A stretch of 64,000 nt of DNA from Brevibacterium permense (GCF_025506275.1 NZ_QYCP01000080.1:38455-102454), one strand, 5' to 3'. Shown: positions 23,676 to 33,354, counted from the first letter of the stretch. A program made the numbers and translations. Notes: generated by a model not told the origin, from the letters alone.

Positions 23676-24556
23676 TGGGCAGCCGCAAAAAGGACAAATG
23701 CAAGAAGTCCAAACACAAGGACCGCAAACGGTCCAAAGACGCGGGCGACGCCTGTGAGGTGACGAAAGGCCGTGTCCGTGCCCACTTCCTCGACGGCAAC
23801 ACCGGGCCATGGGCGAAGAGCCTGGCCGCGCAGGAATCACAGAACATCCAGGGTGCACGAGCCGAACCGTCGCCGCGGGATAGGGCAGAGACGAACTCCA
23901 CCGAGGCAACCGCCGCCTCAGCGACGGACCGCACCGCAACCGTGACGCCCACTCGCCGCGGACCCGACTACTCAGCGCCGTCATCGATCGACATCGTCGC
24001 CGATCCCGTCCTCCACGCCCTGAGCACCCGACGGTCGATCTCAAAGGTCGACCCGGAGACCCCGAACGACTCCGATCTGCTCGAGATCATCCGATCGATC
24101 TCCTCGGTCGCCGACCACAAGTCACTGCACCCCTGGCGTTTCCTCATCATCCGCGGCAACGACAGGAACCGCCTCGGCGACGCCCTCGACGAAGCCGCCG
24201 GCGTCGTCCGCAAACCCGGCGAGACCAATACGAAGCCGCTGCGGGCCGAACTTCTGCTCGCCCTCGTCTCCTCACCGGTCGAACATGACAAGGTTCCCGA
24301 ATGGGAGCAGCACGTCACCGCCGCCGGTGCCGGCCACCTGCTCGAACTCGCCCTGTGGCAAGCCGGCTGGGGAGTCATGTGGCGCTCGGGAACCCTGACG
24401 AACACCGAACCGGTGCGCCGCCTCCACCGCCTGACCGATCACGAGCTGCTCATGGGCTGGTTCTACATCGGAGCCGTCCCCGAACGCTACCGACAGCGCC
24501 TGACCACGAGCACCCGCCCCCTGCCGAAACCCGAACAGTTCCTCGATACCCTGTGA
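23675..24556 (+). CDS. Nitroreductase family protein with lysine-rich N-terminal extension
   Basis: The C-terminal two thirds (from about residue 105) is a flavin nitroreductase domain: LHALSTRRSISKVDPETPND, PWRFLIIRGNDRNRLGDALDE, GHLLELALWQAGWGVMW and LLMGWFYIGAVPE. The first 25 residues are extraordinarily basic (SRKKDKCKKSKHKDRKRSKD), followed by VRAHFLDGNTGPWAKSL and a disordered Thr/Ala linker. Such an extension is not usual in the family and could bind nucleic acid or be a fused small protein. ATG 23675 overlaps the msrA stop; an ATG at 23663 is also in frame. FMN-dependent reduction of nitro or quinone compounds is inferred. Confidence 0.82.
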   Translation: MGSRKKDKCKKSKHKDRKRSKDAGDACEVTKGRVRAHFLDGNTGPWAKSLAAQESQNIQGARAEPSPRDRAETNSTEATAASATDRTATVTPTRRGPDYSAPSSIDIVADPVLHALSTRRSISKVDPETPNDSDLLEIIRSISSVADHKSLHPWRFLIIRGNDRNRLGDALDEAAGVVRKPGETNTKPLRAELLLALVSSPVEHDKVPEWEQHVTAAGAGHLLELALWQAGWGVMWRSGTLTNTEPVRRLHRLTDHELLMGWFYIGAVPERYRQRLTTSTRPLPKPEQFLDTL

Positions 24557-25806
24557 GCACACCCGACACCGACACTCCGGAAACGCGCCGCCTGCCCAAG
24601 GAGATCTATGTCCTCGTGGCAGCGGCCTTCATCGTTGCCCTGGGCTACGGAATCATCGCACCCGTCCTGCCGCAGTTCGCGGCGAGCTTCGACTTCGGGG
24701 TCACCGCCGCAACCATCGTCGTCTCCTCGTTCGCGTTCTTCCGGTTCGTGTTCTCACCCTCATCCGGGCGCCTCGTCGATGCCTTCGGCGAACGCCGCAT
24801 CTACATCACCGGTCTCCTCATCGTCGCCGCCTCCACCGCGGCCGTCGCCTTCGCACAGAACTACTGGCAGCTGCTGATCTTCCGCGGACTCGGCGGAATC
24901 GGCTCGACCATGTTCAGCGTCTCCGCGATGGCGCTCATCGTCCGCCTCGCCCCGATCGACGCCCGCGCGAAGGCATCGTCGACGTATGCGACCGCGTTCC
25001 TCGTCGGCAATATCGCCGGACCCGTCCTCGGCGGTGCCATGGCCGGATGGGGAATGCGCATCCCGTTCGTCATCTACGCCGTCGGTCTGCTCATCGCCGC
25101 CGTCGTCGTCCGCGTCTTCCTCGCCTCCACCGCATCCTTCGGCTCCTCGACGAAGTCCGGACGTGCCCGGCTGGAAGCGGAGAAGGACATGGAGCAGCAG
25201 GAAGTCATGTCCTTCCGGGAAGCCTGGAAGGATTCGGCCTACCGGTCGGCGCTCATCTCCGCCTTCGTCCAAGGCTGGTCAGCGATGGGCATCCGCGTGG
25301 CCATCTACCCGCTCTTCGCCATCCAGGCCCTCAAGGCCGATACCGCCGTGGCCGGACTGGCGCTGACCATGTTCGCCATCGGCAATGCCTCTGCCGTGAC
25401 TGTGGTCGGACGCTTCGCCGACACCGTCGGGCGCAAACCCTTCATCCAATGGGGTCTGTTCGTCCTCGGCGTGACCACCGCGGCGCTGGCCTTCATCGAT
25501 TCGATCTGGCTGTTCTTCGCCTTCTCCATCATCGCCGGGATCGGTTCCGGCCTGGCCAACCCCGCTCAGCAGGCCACCGTCGCCGACGTCATCGGCCGCG
25601 ACCGCAAGGGCGGCCGAGTGCTCGCCCGCTACCAGATGGCCCTCGACGGCGGAGCCATCCTCGGCCCGATCATCGCCGGAGCCGTCGTCGACCACTTCGA
25701 CTACTCGTGGGCGTTCATGCTCACCGGCGTCCTCGGCATCATCGCCGCGGGCCTGTGGTTCTTCGGCCGCGAGACCCGTCCCCGCCAACCTGCCTCGGCG
25801 GGGTGA
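24553..25806 (+). CDS. MFS transporter (drug exporter type)
   Basis: The predicted 417-residue protein has 12 membrane helices; motif A region is seen as SSGRLVDAFGERRIY between helices 2 and 3 and a second copy as VGRFADTVGRKPFIQ after helix 8. The pattern is that of drug:H+ antiporters of the DHA1 type. Start is GTG 24553, which overlaps the nitroreductase stop (GTGA), so the gene is translationally coupled in the msrA-nitroreductase-MFS operon. Together these suggest a response to oxidative or xenobiotic stress (inference). Confidence 0.9.
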   Translation: MSTPDTDTPETRRLPKEIYVLVAAAFIVALGYGIIAPVLPQFAASFDFGVTAATIVVSSFAFFRFVFSPSSGRLVDAFGERRIYITGLLIVAASTAAVAFAQNYWQLLIFRGLGGIGSTMFSVSAMALIVRLAPIDARAKASSTYATAFLVGNIAGPVLGGAMAGWGMRIPFVIYAVGLLIAAVVVRVFLASTASFGSSTKSGRARLEAEKDMEQQEVMSFREAWKDSAYRSALISAFVQGWSAMGIRVAIYPLFAIQALKADTAVAGLALTMFAIGNASAVTVVGRFADTVGRKPFIQWGLFVLGVTTAALAFIDSIWLFFAFSIIAGIGSGLANPAQQATVADVIGRDRKGGRVLARYQMALDGGAILGPIIAGAVVDHFDYSWAFMLTGVLGIIAAGLWFFGRETRPRQPASAG

Positions 25807-25951
25807 CACATCAGCAGCTGCCAGTGGCCTAAGCTCCTGATTCCGAGAAGTCAGGTTTTCCTCATGTGCGGTTCAGGGGACACTCACTAGGATGGTTGGT
25901 TGAGTCGGCGTTCTGCGTCGTCGCCCTGCCTACGACAAAGAAAGTCCCCTC

Positions 25952-28900
25952 GTGAGTTTCCTGACCCGGCTGAGCCTGAAGAACCGGGCGCTCATCGCGC
26001 TCATCTCCGTCGTCGCCATCATCTTCGGCGTCATCGGTGCCGGTTCTCTCAAGCAAGAGCTCTTCCCGTCCCTCGATAACCCACAGGCCACGGTCACCGC
26101 CTCCTATGAGGGAGCCACCCCCGAGGCCGTCGAATCCGAAGTCACCGACCCACTCGAAGGGGCGCTGACCGCACTGCCCGAGGTCGAGGACATGACCTCG
26201 ACCTCCTCGGCGGGCAGTTCGCAGATCACCGTGAGCACGAAGTACGGCGACGACTCCGATGACGTCGTCCGCGCCCTGCAGCGCGCCGTCTCCCAGGTGC
26301 AGCCGACCCTGCCCGACGGGGTCGAACCGAACGTCATGATGATGGGCACCGACGATATTCCGGTGCTCGCCCTGTCCGTGACCTCGGATGCCGATGAAGA
26401 CCAGCTGGCGGCGAATCTCGAAGACATCGTCGAACCTGAGCTGAAGAAGGTCGACGGCGTCTCCCAGGTCCAGATCGCCGGAGCGAAGACCAAACAGGTC
26501 GAGATCAGCATCCGCCGCGACGACCTCGAGGACGAAGGAGCCAACCTCGACGAGGTGGCCGGAATCCTCCAGTCCAACGGTGTGCCCACCTCGGCGGGTG
26601 AGCTCAAGGGCGACGACGGCACGGCCCCGGTCGAGGTCGGCACCCGCATCCGCTCGATCGATGCGATCAAGGACCTCGTCATCTCCGGCAACGACGGACC
26701 GATCCAGGTCTCCGACGTCGCCGACGTCAAACTCGTCGATGAGCCGATCGAGTCGATCTCGCGCACCAACGGCGAACCCTCGCTGTCCGTGTCGGTGATG
26801 AAGGAGTCCGACGCGAACACCGTCGACGTCTCTCACGCGGTGGCCGACAAGCTGCCCGAACTCGAGAAGATGATGGGTGACAACACGGAGTTCGTCTCCG
26901 CGTTCGACCAGGCCCCGTTCATCGAACAGTCCATCCACGACCTGCTCAACGAGGGTGGGTTGGGCCTGATCTTCGCGGTCCTCGTCATCCTCGTCTTCCT
27001 GCTGTCGGTGCGGGCGACGATCATCACCGCCATCTCCATTCCGCTCTCCCTCCTCATCGCCATGATCGGGCTGTGGATGGGCGGGGAGACCCTCAACATG
27101 CTCACCCTCGGTGCGCTGACGATCTCCGTCGGCCGCGTCGTCGACGACTCCATCGTCGTCATCGAGGCGATCCGCAGACGCCACGCCTCCGGCGGCGACA
27201 AGTTCTCGAACATCCTCGCCGCCGTCTCCGAGGTGGCCGGTGCCATCACCGCATCGACCCTGACCACGGTGGCCGTGTTCCTGCCGCTGGCGTTCGTGAC
27301 CGGGCAGACCGGTGAGATGTTCCGGCCCTTCGCCCTGACCGCGACCATCGCCCTGCTCTCGTCCCTGTTCGTGGCACTGACGATCGTGCCCGTCCTCGCG
27401 TACTGGTTCCTGCGTCAGCGTGAGGCGAAGGTCAAGCTCACCCGTGCGGAGAAGGCGGAGATCCGTCGCAGCCGGAAGTCGATGCTGTCGCAGTGGCGGG
27501 CAGAGAAGAAGGAAGCGAAGAAAGCCGACAGGAAGCGCGACCTCGTCGCCGCCGGTGCCGAAGCCGAGGACACCGGTCCTCGTGACAGCGTCGAATCGTC
27601 CCTGCGGGCCGATGCTCCCGTGCAGGCCGGTGCCGCGACTCGAACCGATGCGACCGGAGTGGCCGCGGACGGACCGCGCTACGGCGATTCCGAAGACGGA
27701 ACGGAAGCGGTCGACGAGCTCGCCGGAATGCATTCTCCGGTGACGCGACTGCAGAAGACCTATATGCCGGCCATCGGGTTCTCGACGAAGCACCCGATCA
27801 TCATGATCCTCATCGCCGTGCTCGTGCTCGCAGGCACCGGAGCGATGATCCCACAGCTGAAGACCGAGCTCTTCGGCGACACCGGGCAGGACTCCCTGCA
27901 GATCTCGCAGACCTTCGACCCGGGCACCGACCTCGATGAGGCCTCGGAGCAGGCGAAGAAGGTCGAGGACATCCTCGCCGATGAATCCGATGTCGACTAC
28001 TACCAGCTGTCGCTCGGCGGCACGTCGTTCGGCTTCACCGACGATTCGTCGCTGACGGGCACCTATATCGTCAACACGAAGTCCGGAGTCTCGGCGCAGT
28101 CGATCTCCGCGAATCTGCAGAAGCAGTTCGACGGCCTCAAGGGTGCCGGCGACGTCGAGGTGGCAAGCCAGAGCTCGACCCCGGGTGCGCAGACCATCGA
28201 CGTCACACTCACGGCCACCGATCCCGAGGAACTCGAGGACGCAACGAACAAGGTCAGCGACAAGCTCGAGGGCGTATCCTCGGCACAGTCGGTGACGAGC
28301 GATACCGCTGCGGTCCAGCCCGTGATCGAAGTCAAGGTCGATCATGAGAAGGCCGCGAAGGAGAACCTCACTGAGGCGGCCATCGGCCAGTATGTGCAGC
28401 GTGCCATGCACGGTCAGCAGATCGGTGAGGTCGTCATCGACGATGTCTCCCATACGGTGCTGCTCTTCGATCGCAATGCCGACACCGTGGAGAAGCTGCG
28501 TGAACTCAAGATCCCGGGCAAGCCGGAAGAGACCGCGCCTGCCGGAGGAGCCGGCGCAGGTGCGGCAGGCGGAACGGCCGGCGCTGCCGGTGGAGCTGGC
28601 GGCGGTGCCGGGGGGTCGGGTGACGCCGGTGCAGCCGGAGGCGCTGGTGGTGCCGGCGGCGCAGGTGGTGCCGGTACGACGGGCGGCGATCCGAATGCGG
28701 GTGCTCCTGTGACCTCGGAGCCGCGATTCATCGAACTCGATGAGGTCGCCGACGTCAAGGAGGTCAAGACCGCACCGACGATCCGCCACACTGATTCGCA
28801 GCGTTCGACCACCGTGTCCGTGACCCCGGAAGGCGATGACCTCGGGGCCGTGTCGACCGAGGTCCAGTCCGCCCTCGACGAGGTGGACCTGCCCGATACG

Positions 28901-29836
28901 GTGTCCGTCGACACCGGCGGTGCCACCCAGGAGCAGAACGAAGCGTTCTCGCAGCTGGGACTGGCGATGCTCGCGGCGATCCTCATCGTGTTCGTCATCA
29001 TGGTCGCCACGTTCAAGTCACTGCTGCAGCCGCTGATCCTGCTGGTCTCGATTCCGTTCGCGGCCACGGGTTCGGTTGCGCTCTCGCTCATCACCGACAC
29101 TCCGCTGGGGCTGACGTCGATGATCGGTCTGCTCATGCTCATCGGCATCGTGGTGACGAATGCGATCGTGCTCATCGACCTCATCAACCACTTCCGAGTG
29201 CGCGGGGTCGACCTTCGTACGGCCATCGTCCATGGCGCCCGACTGCGTTACCGTCCGATCCTCATGACCGCGGCCGCCACGATCTTCGCTCTGCTGCCGA
29301 TGGCCCTCGGGCTCACCGGCGGGGGAGTGTTCATCTCGAAGCCGCTGGCGATCGTCGTCATCGGCGGACTGGTCAGCTCAACGCTGCTCACGCTCATCCT
29401 CGTGCCCGTGCTCTACCTGCTGCTCGAAGGGGTCAAGGAACGCCGGGCCGAGAAGAAGTACGTGAAGAACATGGCCCGCGGTGAGGTCCTCGACGCCGCC
29501 GAGGCACGGGCGCATGAGCGGGAGACCGCGACTGTGACTGCCGATGCCGGGGCCCCTGCCGCAGATTCCGTTGACACTCGGTCACGGAGATCGGGGGAGG
29601 CCCCCACCGAGGCGACCGCACCGACCGCGGACTCGACATCCGCGGATACGGGCACGACCGCCTCGGCGGCGGATGGATCGACGGACGCCGACCGCCTCGA
29701 TGACCGCCGCGACGACGAACCGACCGGCGCCAGACAGGACACCGACGTGGAGCGAGGCGACGGGCCGGGAACGGACTTCACCCTGCGCAGCCAGCATCCG
29801 CGTCGTGATGACGGGGACGGCGAACCCAAACACTGA
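25952..29836 (+). CDS. RND-family efflux transporter (AcrB/SwrC-like)
   Basis: This 1294-residue proton-driven exporter has the AcrB layout: a helix near residue 15-32, a large periplasm-type loop (about 33-320), helices 2-6 with VLVILVFLLSVRATIITA and GRVVDDSIVVIEAIRRRHAS, a second loop and helices 8-12 ending near 1165. Motif GRVVDDSIVVIE carries the proton-relay aspartates. Unusual are a Gly/Ala-rich low-complexity insert (about residues 860-920) and a roughly 125-residue disordered acidic tail. No membrane-fusion or outer-membrane partner is adjacent, as in Gram-positive SwrC. Start is GTG 25952. Confidence 0.92.
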   Translation: MSFLTRLSLKNRALIALISVVAIIFGVIGAGSLKQELFPSLDNPQATVTASYEGATPEAVESEVTDPLEGALTALPEVEDMTSTSSAGSSQITVSTKYGDDSDDVVRALQRAVSQVQPTLPDGVEPNVMMMGTDDIPVLALSVTSDADEDQLAANLEDIVEPELKKVDGVSQVQIAGAKTKQVEISIRRDDLEDEGANLDEVAGILQSNGVPTSAGELKGDDGTAPVEVGTRIRSIDAIKDLVISGNDGPIQVSDVADVKLVDEPIESISRTNGEPSLSVSVMKESDANTVDVSHAVADKLPELEKMMGDNTEFVSAFDQAPFIEQSIHDLLNEGGLGLIFAVLVILVFLLSVRATIITAISIPLSLLIAMIGLWMGGETLNMLTLGALTISVGRVVDDSIVVIEAIRRRHASGGDKFSNILAAVSEVAGAITASTLTTVAVFLPLAFVTGQTGEMFRPFALTATIALLSSLFVALTIVPVLAYWFLRQREAKVKLTRAEKAEIRRSRKSMLSQWRAEKKEAKKADRKRDLVAAGAEAEDTGPRDSVESSLRADAPVQAGAATRTDATGVAADGPRYGDSEDGTEAVDELAGMHSPVTRLQKTYMPAIGFSTKHPIIMILIAVLVLAGTGAMIPQLKTELFGDTGQDSLQISQTFDPGTDLDEASEQAKKVEDILADESDVDYYQLSLGGTSFGFTDDSSLTGTYIVNTKSGVSAQSISANLQKQFDGLKGAGDVEVASQSSTPGAQTIDVTLTATDPEELEDATNKVSDKLEGVSSAQSVTSDTAAVQPVIEVKVDHEKAAKENLTEAAIGQYVQRAMHGQQIGEVVIDDVSHTVLLFDRNADTVEKLRELKIPGKPEETAPAGGAGAGAAGGTAGAAGGAGGGAGGSGDAGAAGGAGGAGGAGGAGTTGGDPNAGAPVTSEPRFIELDEVADVKEVKTAPTIRHTDSQRSTTVSVTPEGDDLGAVSTEVQSALDEVDLPDTVSVDTGGATQEQNEAFSQLGLAMLAAILIVFVIMVATFKSLLQPLILLVSIPFAATGSVALSLITDTPLGLTSMIGLLMLIGIVVTNAIVLIDLINHFRVRGVDLRTAIVHGARLRYRPILMTAAATIFALLPMALGLTGGGVFISKPLAIVVIGGLVSSTLLTLILVPVLYLLLEGVKERRAEKKYVKNMARGEVLDAAEARAHERETATVTADAGAPAADSVDTRSRRSGEAPTEATAPTADSTSADTGTTASAADGSTDADRLDDRRDDEPTGARQDTDVERGDGPGTDFTLRSQHPRRDDGDGEPKH

Positions 29837-29860
29837 GCCGTCCCGGCTAGAGTTGAGTCC

Positions 29861-30622
29861 ATGACGACCGAGCTCGAACCACAGGAGAGGAAGCGCCTGT
29901 GGTTCGAGCTCGGTCTCATTGCTGCCCTGTCCCTGGGGCAGGCATCCGTCTATGCGATCGTCCGCCTGGCAGACGTCGCCACGCGCGGACCGATCAGCGA
30001 CGCCCAGGCCAAGCTCAACACCTCGATCTCGCCCCGGCCGGGCTTCGACCTGATCTACCAGCTTCTCGACATCGGCTTCACCCTCGTGCCCGTCGCCCTC
30101 GCGATCTACCTGCTCAGTCGAGACCGACCGGCCCGGCCGCTGCCGATCGGGCTCGGAGTCGACGGGCACCGACTGCGCGACCTGGGCCACGGTGCCCTCA
30201 TCTTCCTCGTGATCGGCATCGGCACCCTCGGGGTGTACGCGGGCGGCAGGGCACTGGGGATCACTGCCGAGATCCAGCCGTCCAACCTCGGCGATCATTG
30301 GTGGACGATTCCCGTGCTGCTGCTCTCGGCCGCGAAGAACGGAATCCTCGAAGAGGTGCTCATCTTCGGCTTCGGGGCGCTGCGTCTGCGGCAGCTGGGC
30401 TTCGGACCCTGGCCGATCATCATCTCCCTGGCGATCTTCCGCGCCAGCTACCACCTCTACCAGGGCATCGGCCCGTTCATCGGCAACGTCGCCATGGGCA
30501 TCATCTTCGGCTGGTACTTCGTGCGCAAGGGCAGGCTCATGCCGCTGGTGTGGGCGCATGTCATCATCGACGCCGTGGGATTCCTCGCCCCGGGAATGCT
30601 CACCCTCGTCGACTTCGGCTGA
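29861..30622 (+). CDS. CPBP family intramembrane glutamic endopeptidase
   Basis: The 253-residue protein has about seven hydrophobic helices and the Abi/CPBP motifs: NGILEEVLIFGF (paired glutamates), FRASYHLYQG (histidine) and VWAHVIIDAVG (second histidine). The usual arginine after the EE pair is not at its standard position. Such proteins cleave prenylated or signal peptides within the membrane or aid bacteriocin self-protection; the role here is unknown. It starts 24 bases after the RND gene. Codons 3-18 form a perfect 18-bp inverted repeat, reported separately. Confidence 0.85.
   Translation: MTTELEPQERKRLWFELGLIAALSLGQASVYAIVRLADVATRGPISDAQAKLNTSISPRPGFDLIYQLLDIGFTLVPVALAIYLLSRDRPARPLPIGLGVDGHRLRDLGHGALIFLVIGIGTLGVYAGGRALGITAEIQPSNLGDHWWTIPVLLLSAAKNGILEEVLIFGFGALRLRQLGFGPWPIIISLAIFRASYHLYQGIGPFIGNVAMGIIFGWYFVRKGRLMPLVWAHVIIDAVGFLAPGMLTLVDFG
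29867..29914. repeat. Perfect 18-bp inverted repeat inside the CPBP start region
   Basis: ACCGAGCTCGAACCACAG (29867-29884) and its exact reverse complement (29897-29914) flank the 12-base GAGAGGAAGCGC. The arms encode TELEPQ and LWFELG. The mRNA would fold strongly six bases after the start codon; attenuation or reduced translation is inferred. Confidence 0.8.
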
Positions 30623-30675
30623 GTGGAGCAGGCGAGGTCGGGACAGGCGAACGGGACACTCATTCCTCCCTCCGG

Positions 30676-30708
30676 GTTCACCTCTGGTTCACCGACGGGT
30701 AGTTCCAG
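30676..30708 (+). promoter_or_regulatory. PHO box (PhoP binding direct repeats)
   Basis: GTTCACCTCTG (30676-30686) and GTTCACCGACG (30687-30697) are adjacent 11-bp direct repeats matching the actinobacterial PhoP consensus (GTTCACC core), followed by a weaker third unit GGTAGTTCCAG (30698-30708). They lie about 120 bases upstream of a PhoX phosphatase gene, the expected target in phosphate starvation. Confidence 0.8.
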
Positions 30709-30813
30709 TGCCGCTTGCCGGTGACAGTCTTGATCGGGTGAGTCCTTCCGGCTCCGCCCTCTGTACCGGGTGGGCCCCGGACTGGGAAGATACCCGATAC
30801 AAGGAGAGAATCG

Positions 30814-33354
30814 ATGCGAACCTTTCTGCCGATGGCCGACCATGTGCGTGGCAAGCGCAGCCCAGTCACGTGCGCGCTGAAGTGCGACAACGCCTGTCTC
30901 AAGGCCACCTGCAACACATCGGCAAATGGGTATTTCCGCGATATCGTCAATGCGAAGCTCAGCCGTCGCGCGGTTCTCGGTGCCTCGGCTGCCGGCGCCC
31001 TGGCCATCGCAGTGACCACCGCACCGAGTCCGACCGCACGCTCTGCCGCCGCAGCCACCGCAGGCAGTCTGGCCTTCACCGCCATCGACCCGGTCCAGCA
31101 CGAGGTCGACGAATTCATCGTCCCCGAAGGCTACTCCTGGCATCCGATCGTCCGCTGGGGAGACCCCCTGTTCCCCGACTCTCCGAAATTCGACCCGGAG
31201 AATCAGAGCCCAGAGGCGCAGCGCCGCCAATTCGGCTATAACAACGACTTCCTGTCCATCCAGATCGACCCCGACGACTCCAACCGGGCTGTGCTCTTCG
31301 CCAACCAGGAATACACGAACGACGCCATCATGTACCCCGAGGACATGGACGGAGCCGATCAGCGGGCGATCAGCCGCGAAGCCCACGGACTGACCGTTGC
31401 CGAACTCATCCGCACAGATGAGAAGTCGACGTGGACGATCGATGTCAACGGAAAGAAGAACCGCCGGTTCCTCATCGACACCGAGTACGAGTTCACCGGT
31501 CCCGCCGCCGGTTCCGATCTGCTGCGGACGAAGGACTACCCGAACGGTGACAAGGCGCAGGGCACTCTCGGCAATTGCTCGGGCGGGCTCACCCCCTGGG
31601 GCACTCTGGTGTCCGGTGAGGAGAACTTCAACTCGTACTTCAAGGCGCAGGGCACCTCGGCGGCCGATAAGCGCTACGGTCTCGACAGCGAAGATTCGGC
31701 CAACGGCTGGGAAGCCGATGTCGACCGATTCGATACGAACAACCCGGGCTACGCGAACGAAGCGAATCGGTTCGGCTGGATCGTCGAAGTCGACCCTTGG
31801 GACCCGAACTCCACTCCTCATAAGCACACGAACATGGGCCGCTTCAAACACGAAGGGGCGAACATCACGATCTCCGATTCGGGCCACGCCGTGGCCTATA
31901 TGGGAGACGATGAGAAGTTCGACTACCTCTACAAGTTCGTCTCGAAGGACACCTACGTCGAGGGCGATCGCGAACACAACAAGACGCTGCTGACCGACGG
32001 CGACCTCTACGTCGCGAAGTTCACCGGCAACTCACCGAAGTCCGAGATCGACGGCAGCGGTGAGGTGCCCGCCGACGGCGAGTTCGACGGCAGCGGACAG
32101 TGGCTTCCGCTGGTCAAGAACGGCAAGTCGCAGGTGGCAGGATTCTCCGTCGAAGAGGTCCTCGTCAACACCCGTCTGGCCGCCGACAAGGTCGGACCGA
32201 CGAAGATGGACCGCTGCGAAGACGTCGAACCGAACCCGGTCAACGGCCGCATCTACGTCGCCTGCACGAACAACTCCGACCGTGGCACCGACGGGAAGGC
32301 CGCCGCAGATGAGGCCAATCCGCGCACGGAGAACCGCGACGGGCACATCGTCGAGATCACCGAGCGCTCTGGTGATCATACGGGCACCGAATTCGACTGG
32401 ACGCTGCTGTTGGTCTGCGGAGACCCGAAGCAGGGCGACGCCACTTACTTCTCCGGCTTCCCCGTTGATCAGGTCTCACCGATCTCCTGTCCGGACAATG
32501 TCGCCTTCGACACCGCCGGAAACCTGTGGATCTCCACCGACGGTGCTCCCGACGGCATCGGCTACTGCGACGGGCTGTTCAAGGTCACCATCGACGGCGA
32601 CCAGCGCGGCCGGGTCGAACAGTTCCTGTCCGTGCCTCGCGAAGCCGAGGTCTGCGGACCGCTCGTCCACGATGAGTATGAGTCAGCTTTCGTTGCGGTC
32701 CAGCACCCAGGTGAGGACGGCTCCTATGCCGATCAGCACTCGCAGTTCCCCGATTATGTCGACGCGACCGATGTCGACAAGGGAGTGGCCGCGATGCCAC
32801 GGCCCACGGTCGTGCAGGTCATCAAGGGCGACGGCGGATCGACACCGGACCCGACTGAACCGCCGAAGGACCAGGACTCCGCCGCCGACGGCACAGATGA
32901 AGGGGCGAAGGACTCGGATGAGAACGGCAACTCAGATGGTGCCGGAACGGGTGAGGACACCGATGCCAAGGGCGACAGGACCGGAACGGACGCCGACAGC
33001 TCCGGATCGACTGCCGGGTCGCAGGACGGCGCGAAGGATGCCGCGGCAGCTGGTGCGGCAGCGAGTGCCGGAAGCGACGGCGGATCCGGTTCGGGCGGTT
33101 CCGGCGGATCCGGTTCGGGCGGCGGTTCTTCGAACGGCGGCTCGGGTTCAGGCGGCTCGGGTTCAGGTGGGTCCGGCTCGGACGGCGGTGAGCTGCCGTG
33201 GACCGGTTCGGACAGCACTCTGCCGCTGCTCGGCGGCGGAGCAGGTCTCCTCGCCGTCGGCGGTGCGATGGCAACAGCCGCTCATCTGCGTCGGAAGAAC
33301 GCAGACGGGACGGAAAGCGAGCAGGGCTTGCCGACGGAGACTCCGGGCGACTGA
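30814..33354 (+). CDS. phoX: Tat-exported PhoX-type alkaline phosphatase with LPWTG anchor
   Basis: The 846-residue protein releases phosphate from organic phosphoesters outside the cell, probably with Ca and Fe cofactors. The N-terminus has four cysteines (C20, C24, C28, C33), then a twin-arginine signal LSRRAVLGASAAGALAIA (R51, R52). The PhoX (DUF839) catalytic domain spans about 90-670, with FGYNNDFLSI, NCSGGLTPWGTLVSGEEN and CEDVEPNPVNGRIYVACTNN. A Gly/Ser/Asp-rich linker leads to ELPWTG (near 793), a hydrophobic helix and a basic tail: a sortase-type cell-wall signal. AAGGAGAG precedes ATG 30814. A PHO box upstream indicates PhoPR control. Confidence 0.93.
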   Translation: MRTFLPMADHVRGKRSPVTCALKCDNACLKATCNTSANGYFRDIVNAKLSRRAVLGASAAGALAIAVTTAPSPTARSAAAATAGSLAFTAIDPVQHEVDEFIVPEGYSWHPIVRWGDPLFPDSPKFDPENQSPEAQRRQFGYNNDFLSIQIDPDDSNRAVLFANQEYTNDAIMYPEDMDGADQRAISREAHGLTVAELIRTDEKSTWTIDVNGKKNRRFLIDTEYEFTGPAAGSDLLRTKDYPNGDKAQGTLGNCSGGLTPWGTLVSGEENFNSYFKAQGTSAADKRYGLDSEDSANGWEADVDRFDTNNPGYANEANRFGWIVEVDPWDPNSTPHKHTNMGRFKHEGANITISDSGHAVAYMGDDEKFDYLYKFVSKDTYVEGDREHNKTLLTDGDLYVAKFTGNSPKSEIDGSGEVPADGEFDGSGQWLPLVKNGKSQVAGFSVEEVLVNTRLAADKVGPTKMDRCEDVEPNPVNGRIYVACTNNSDRGTDGKAAADEANPRTENRDGHIVEITERSGDHTGTEFDWTLLLVCGDPKQGDATYFSGFPVDQVSPISCPDNVAFDTAGNLWISTDGAPDGIGYCDGLFKVTIDGDQRGRVEQFLSVPREAEVCGPLVHDEYESAFVAVQHPGEDGSYADQHSQFPDYVDATDVDKGVAAMPRPTVVQVIKGDGGSTPDPTEPPKDQDSAADGTDEGAKDSDENGNSDGAGTGEDTDAKGDRTGTDADSSGSTAGSQDGAKDAAAAGAAASAGSDGGSGSGGSGGSGSGGGSSNGGSGSGGSGSGGSGSDGGELPWTGSDSTLPLLGGGAGLLAVGGAMATAAHLRRKNADGTESEQGLPTETPGD

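Noticed and set aside
25862..28789. 975-codon open frame antisense to the RND exporter
   Set aside because: It is a mirror frame of a GC-rich gene. Its protein is a low-complexity Arg/Gly/Asp/His mix with no domains, while the plus-strand frame has clear AcrB motifs.
32820..33180. Gly/Ser/Asp-rich repeat in phoX considered as a tandem-repeat or CRISPR-like array
   Set aside because: The repeats are short codon-level units of a disordered linker with irregular spacing, normal before an LPxTG anchor.
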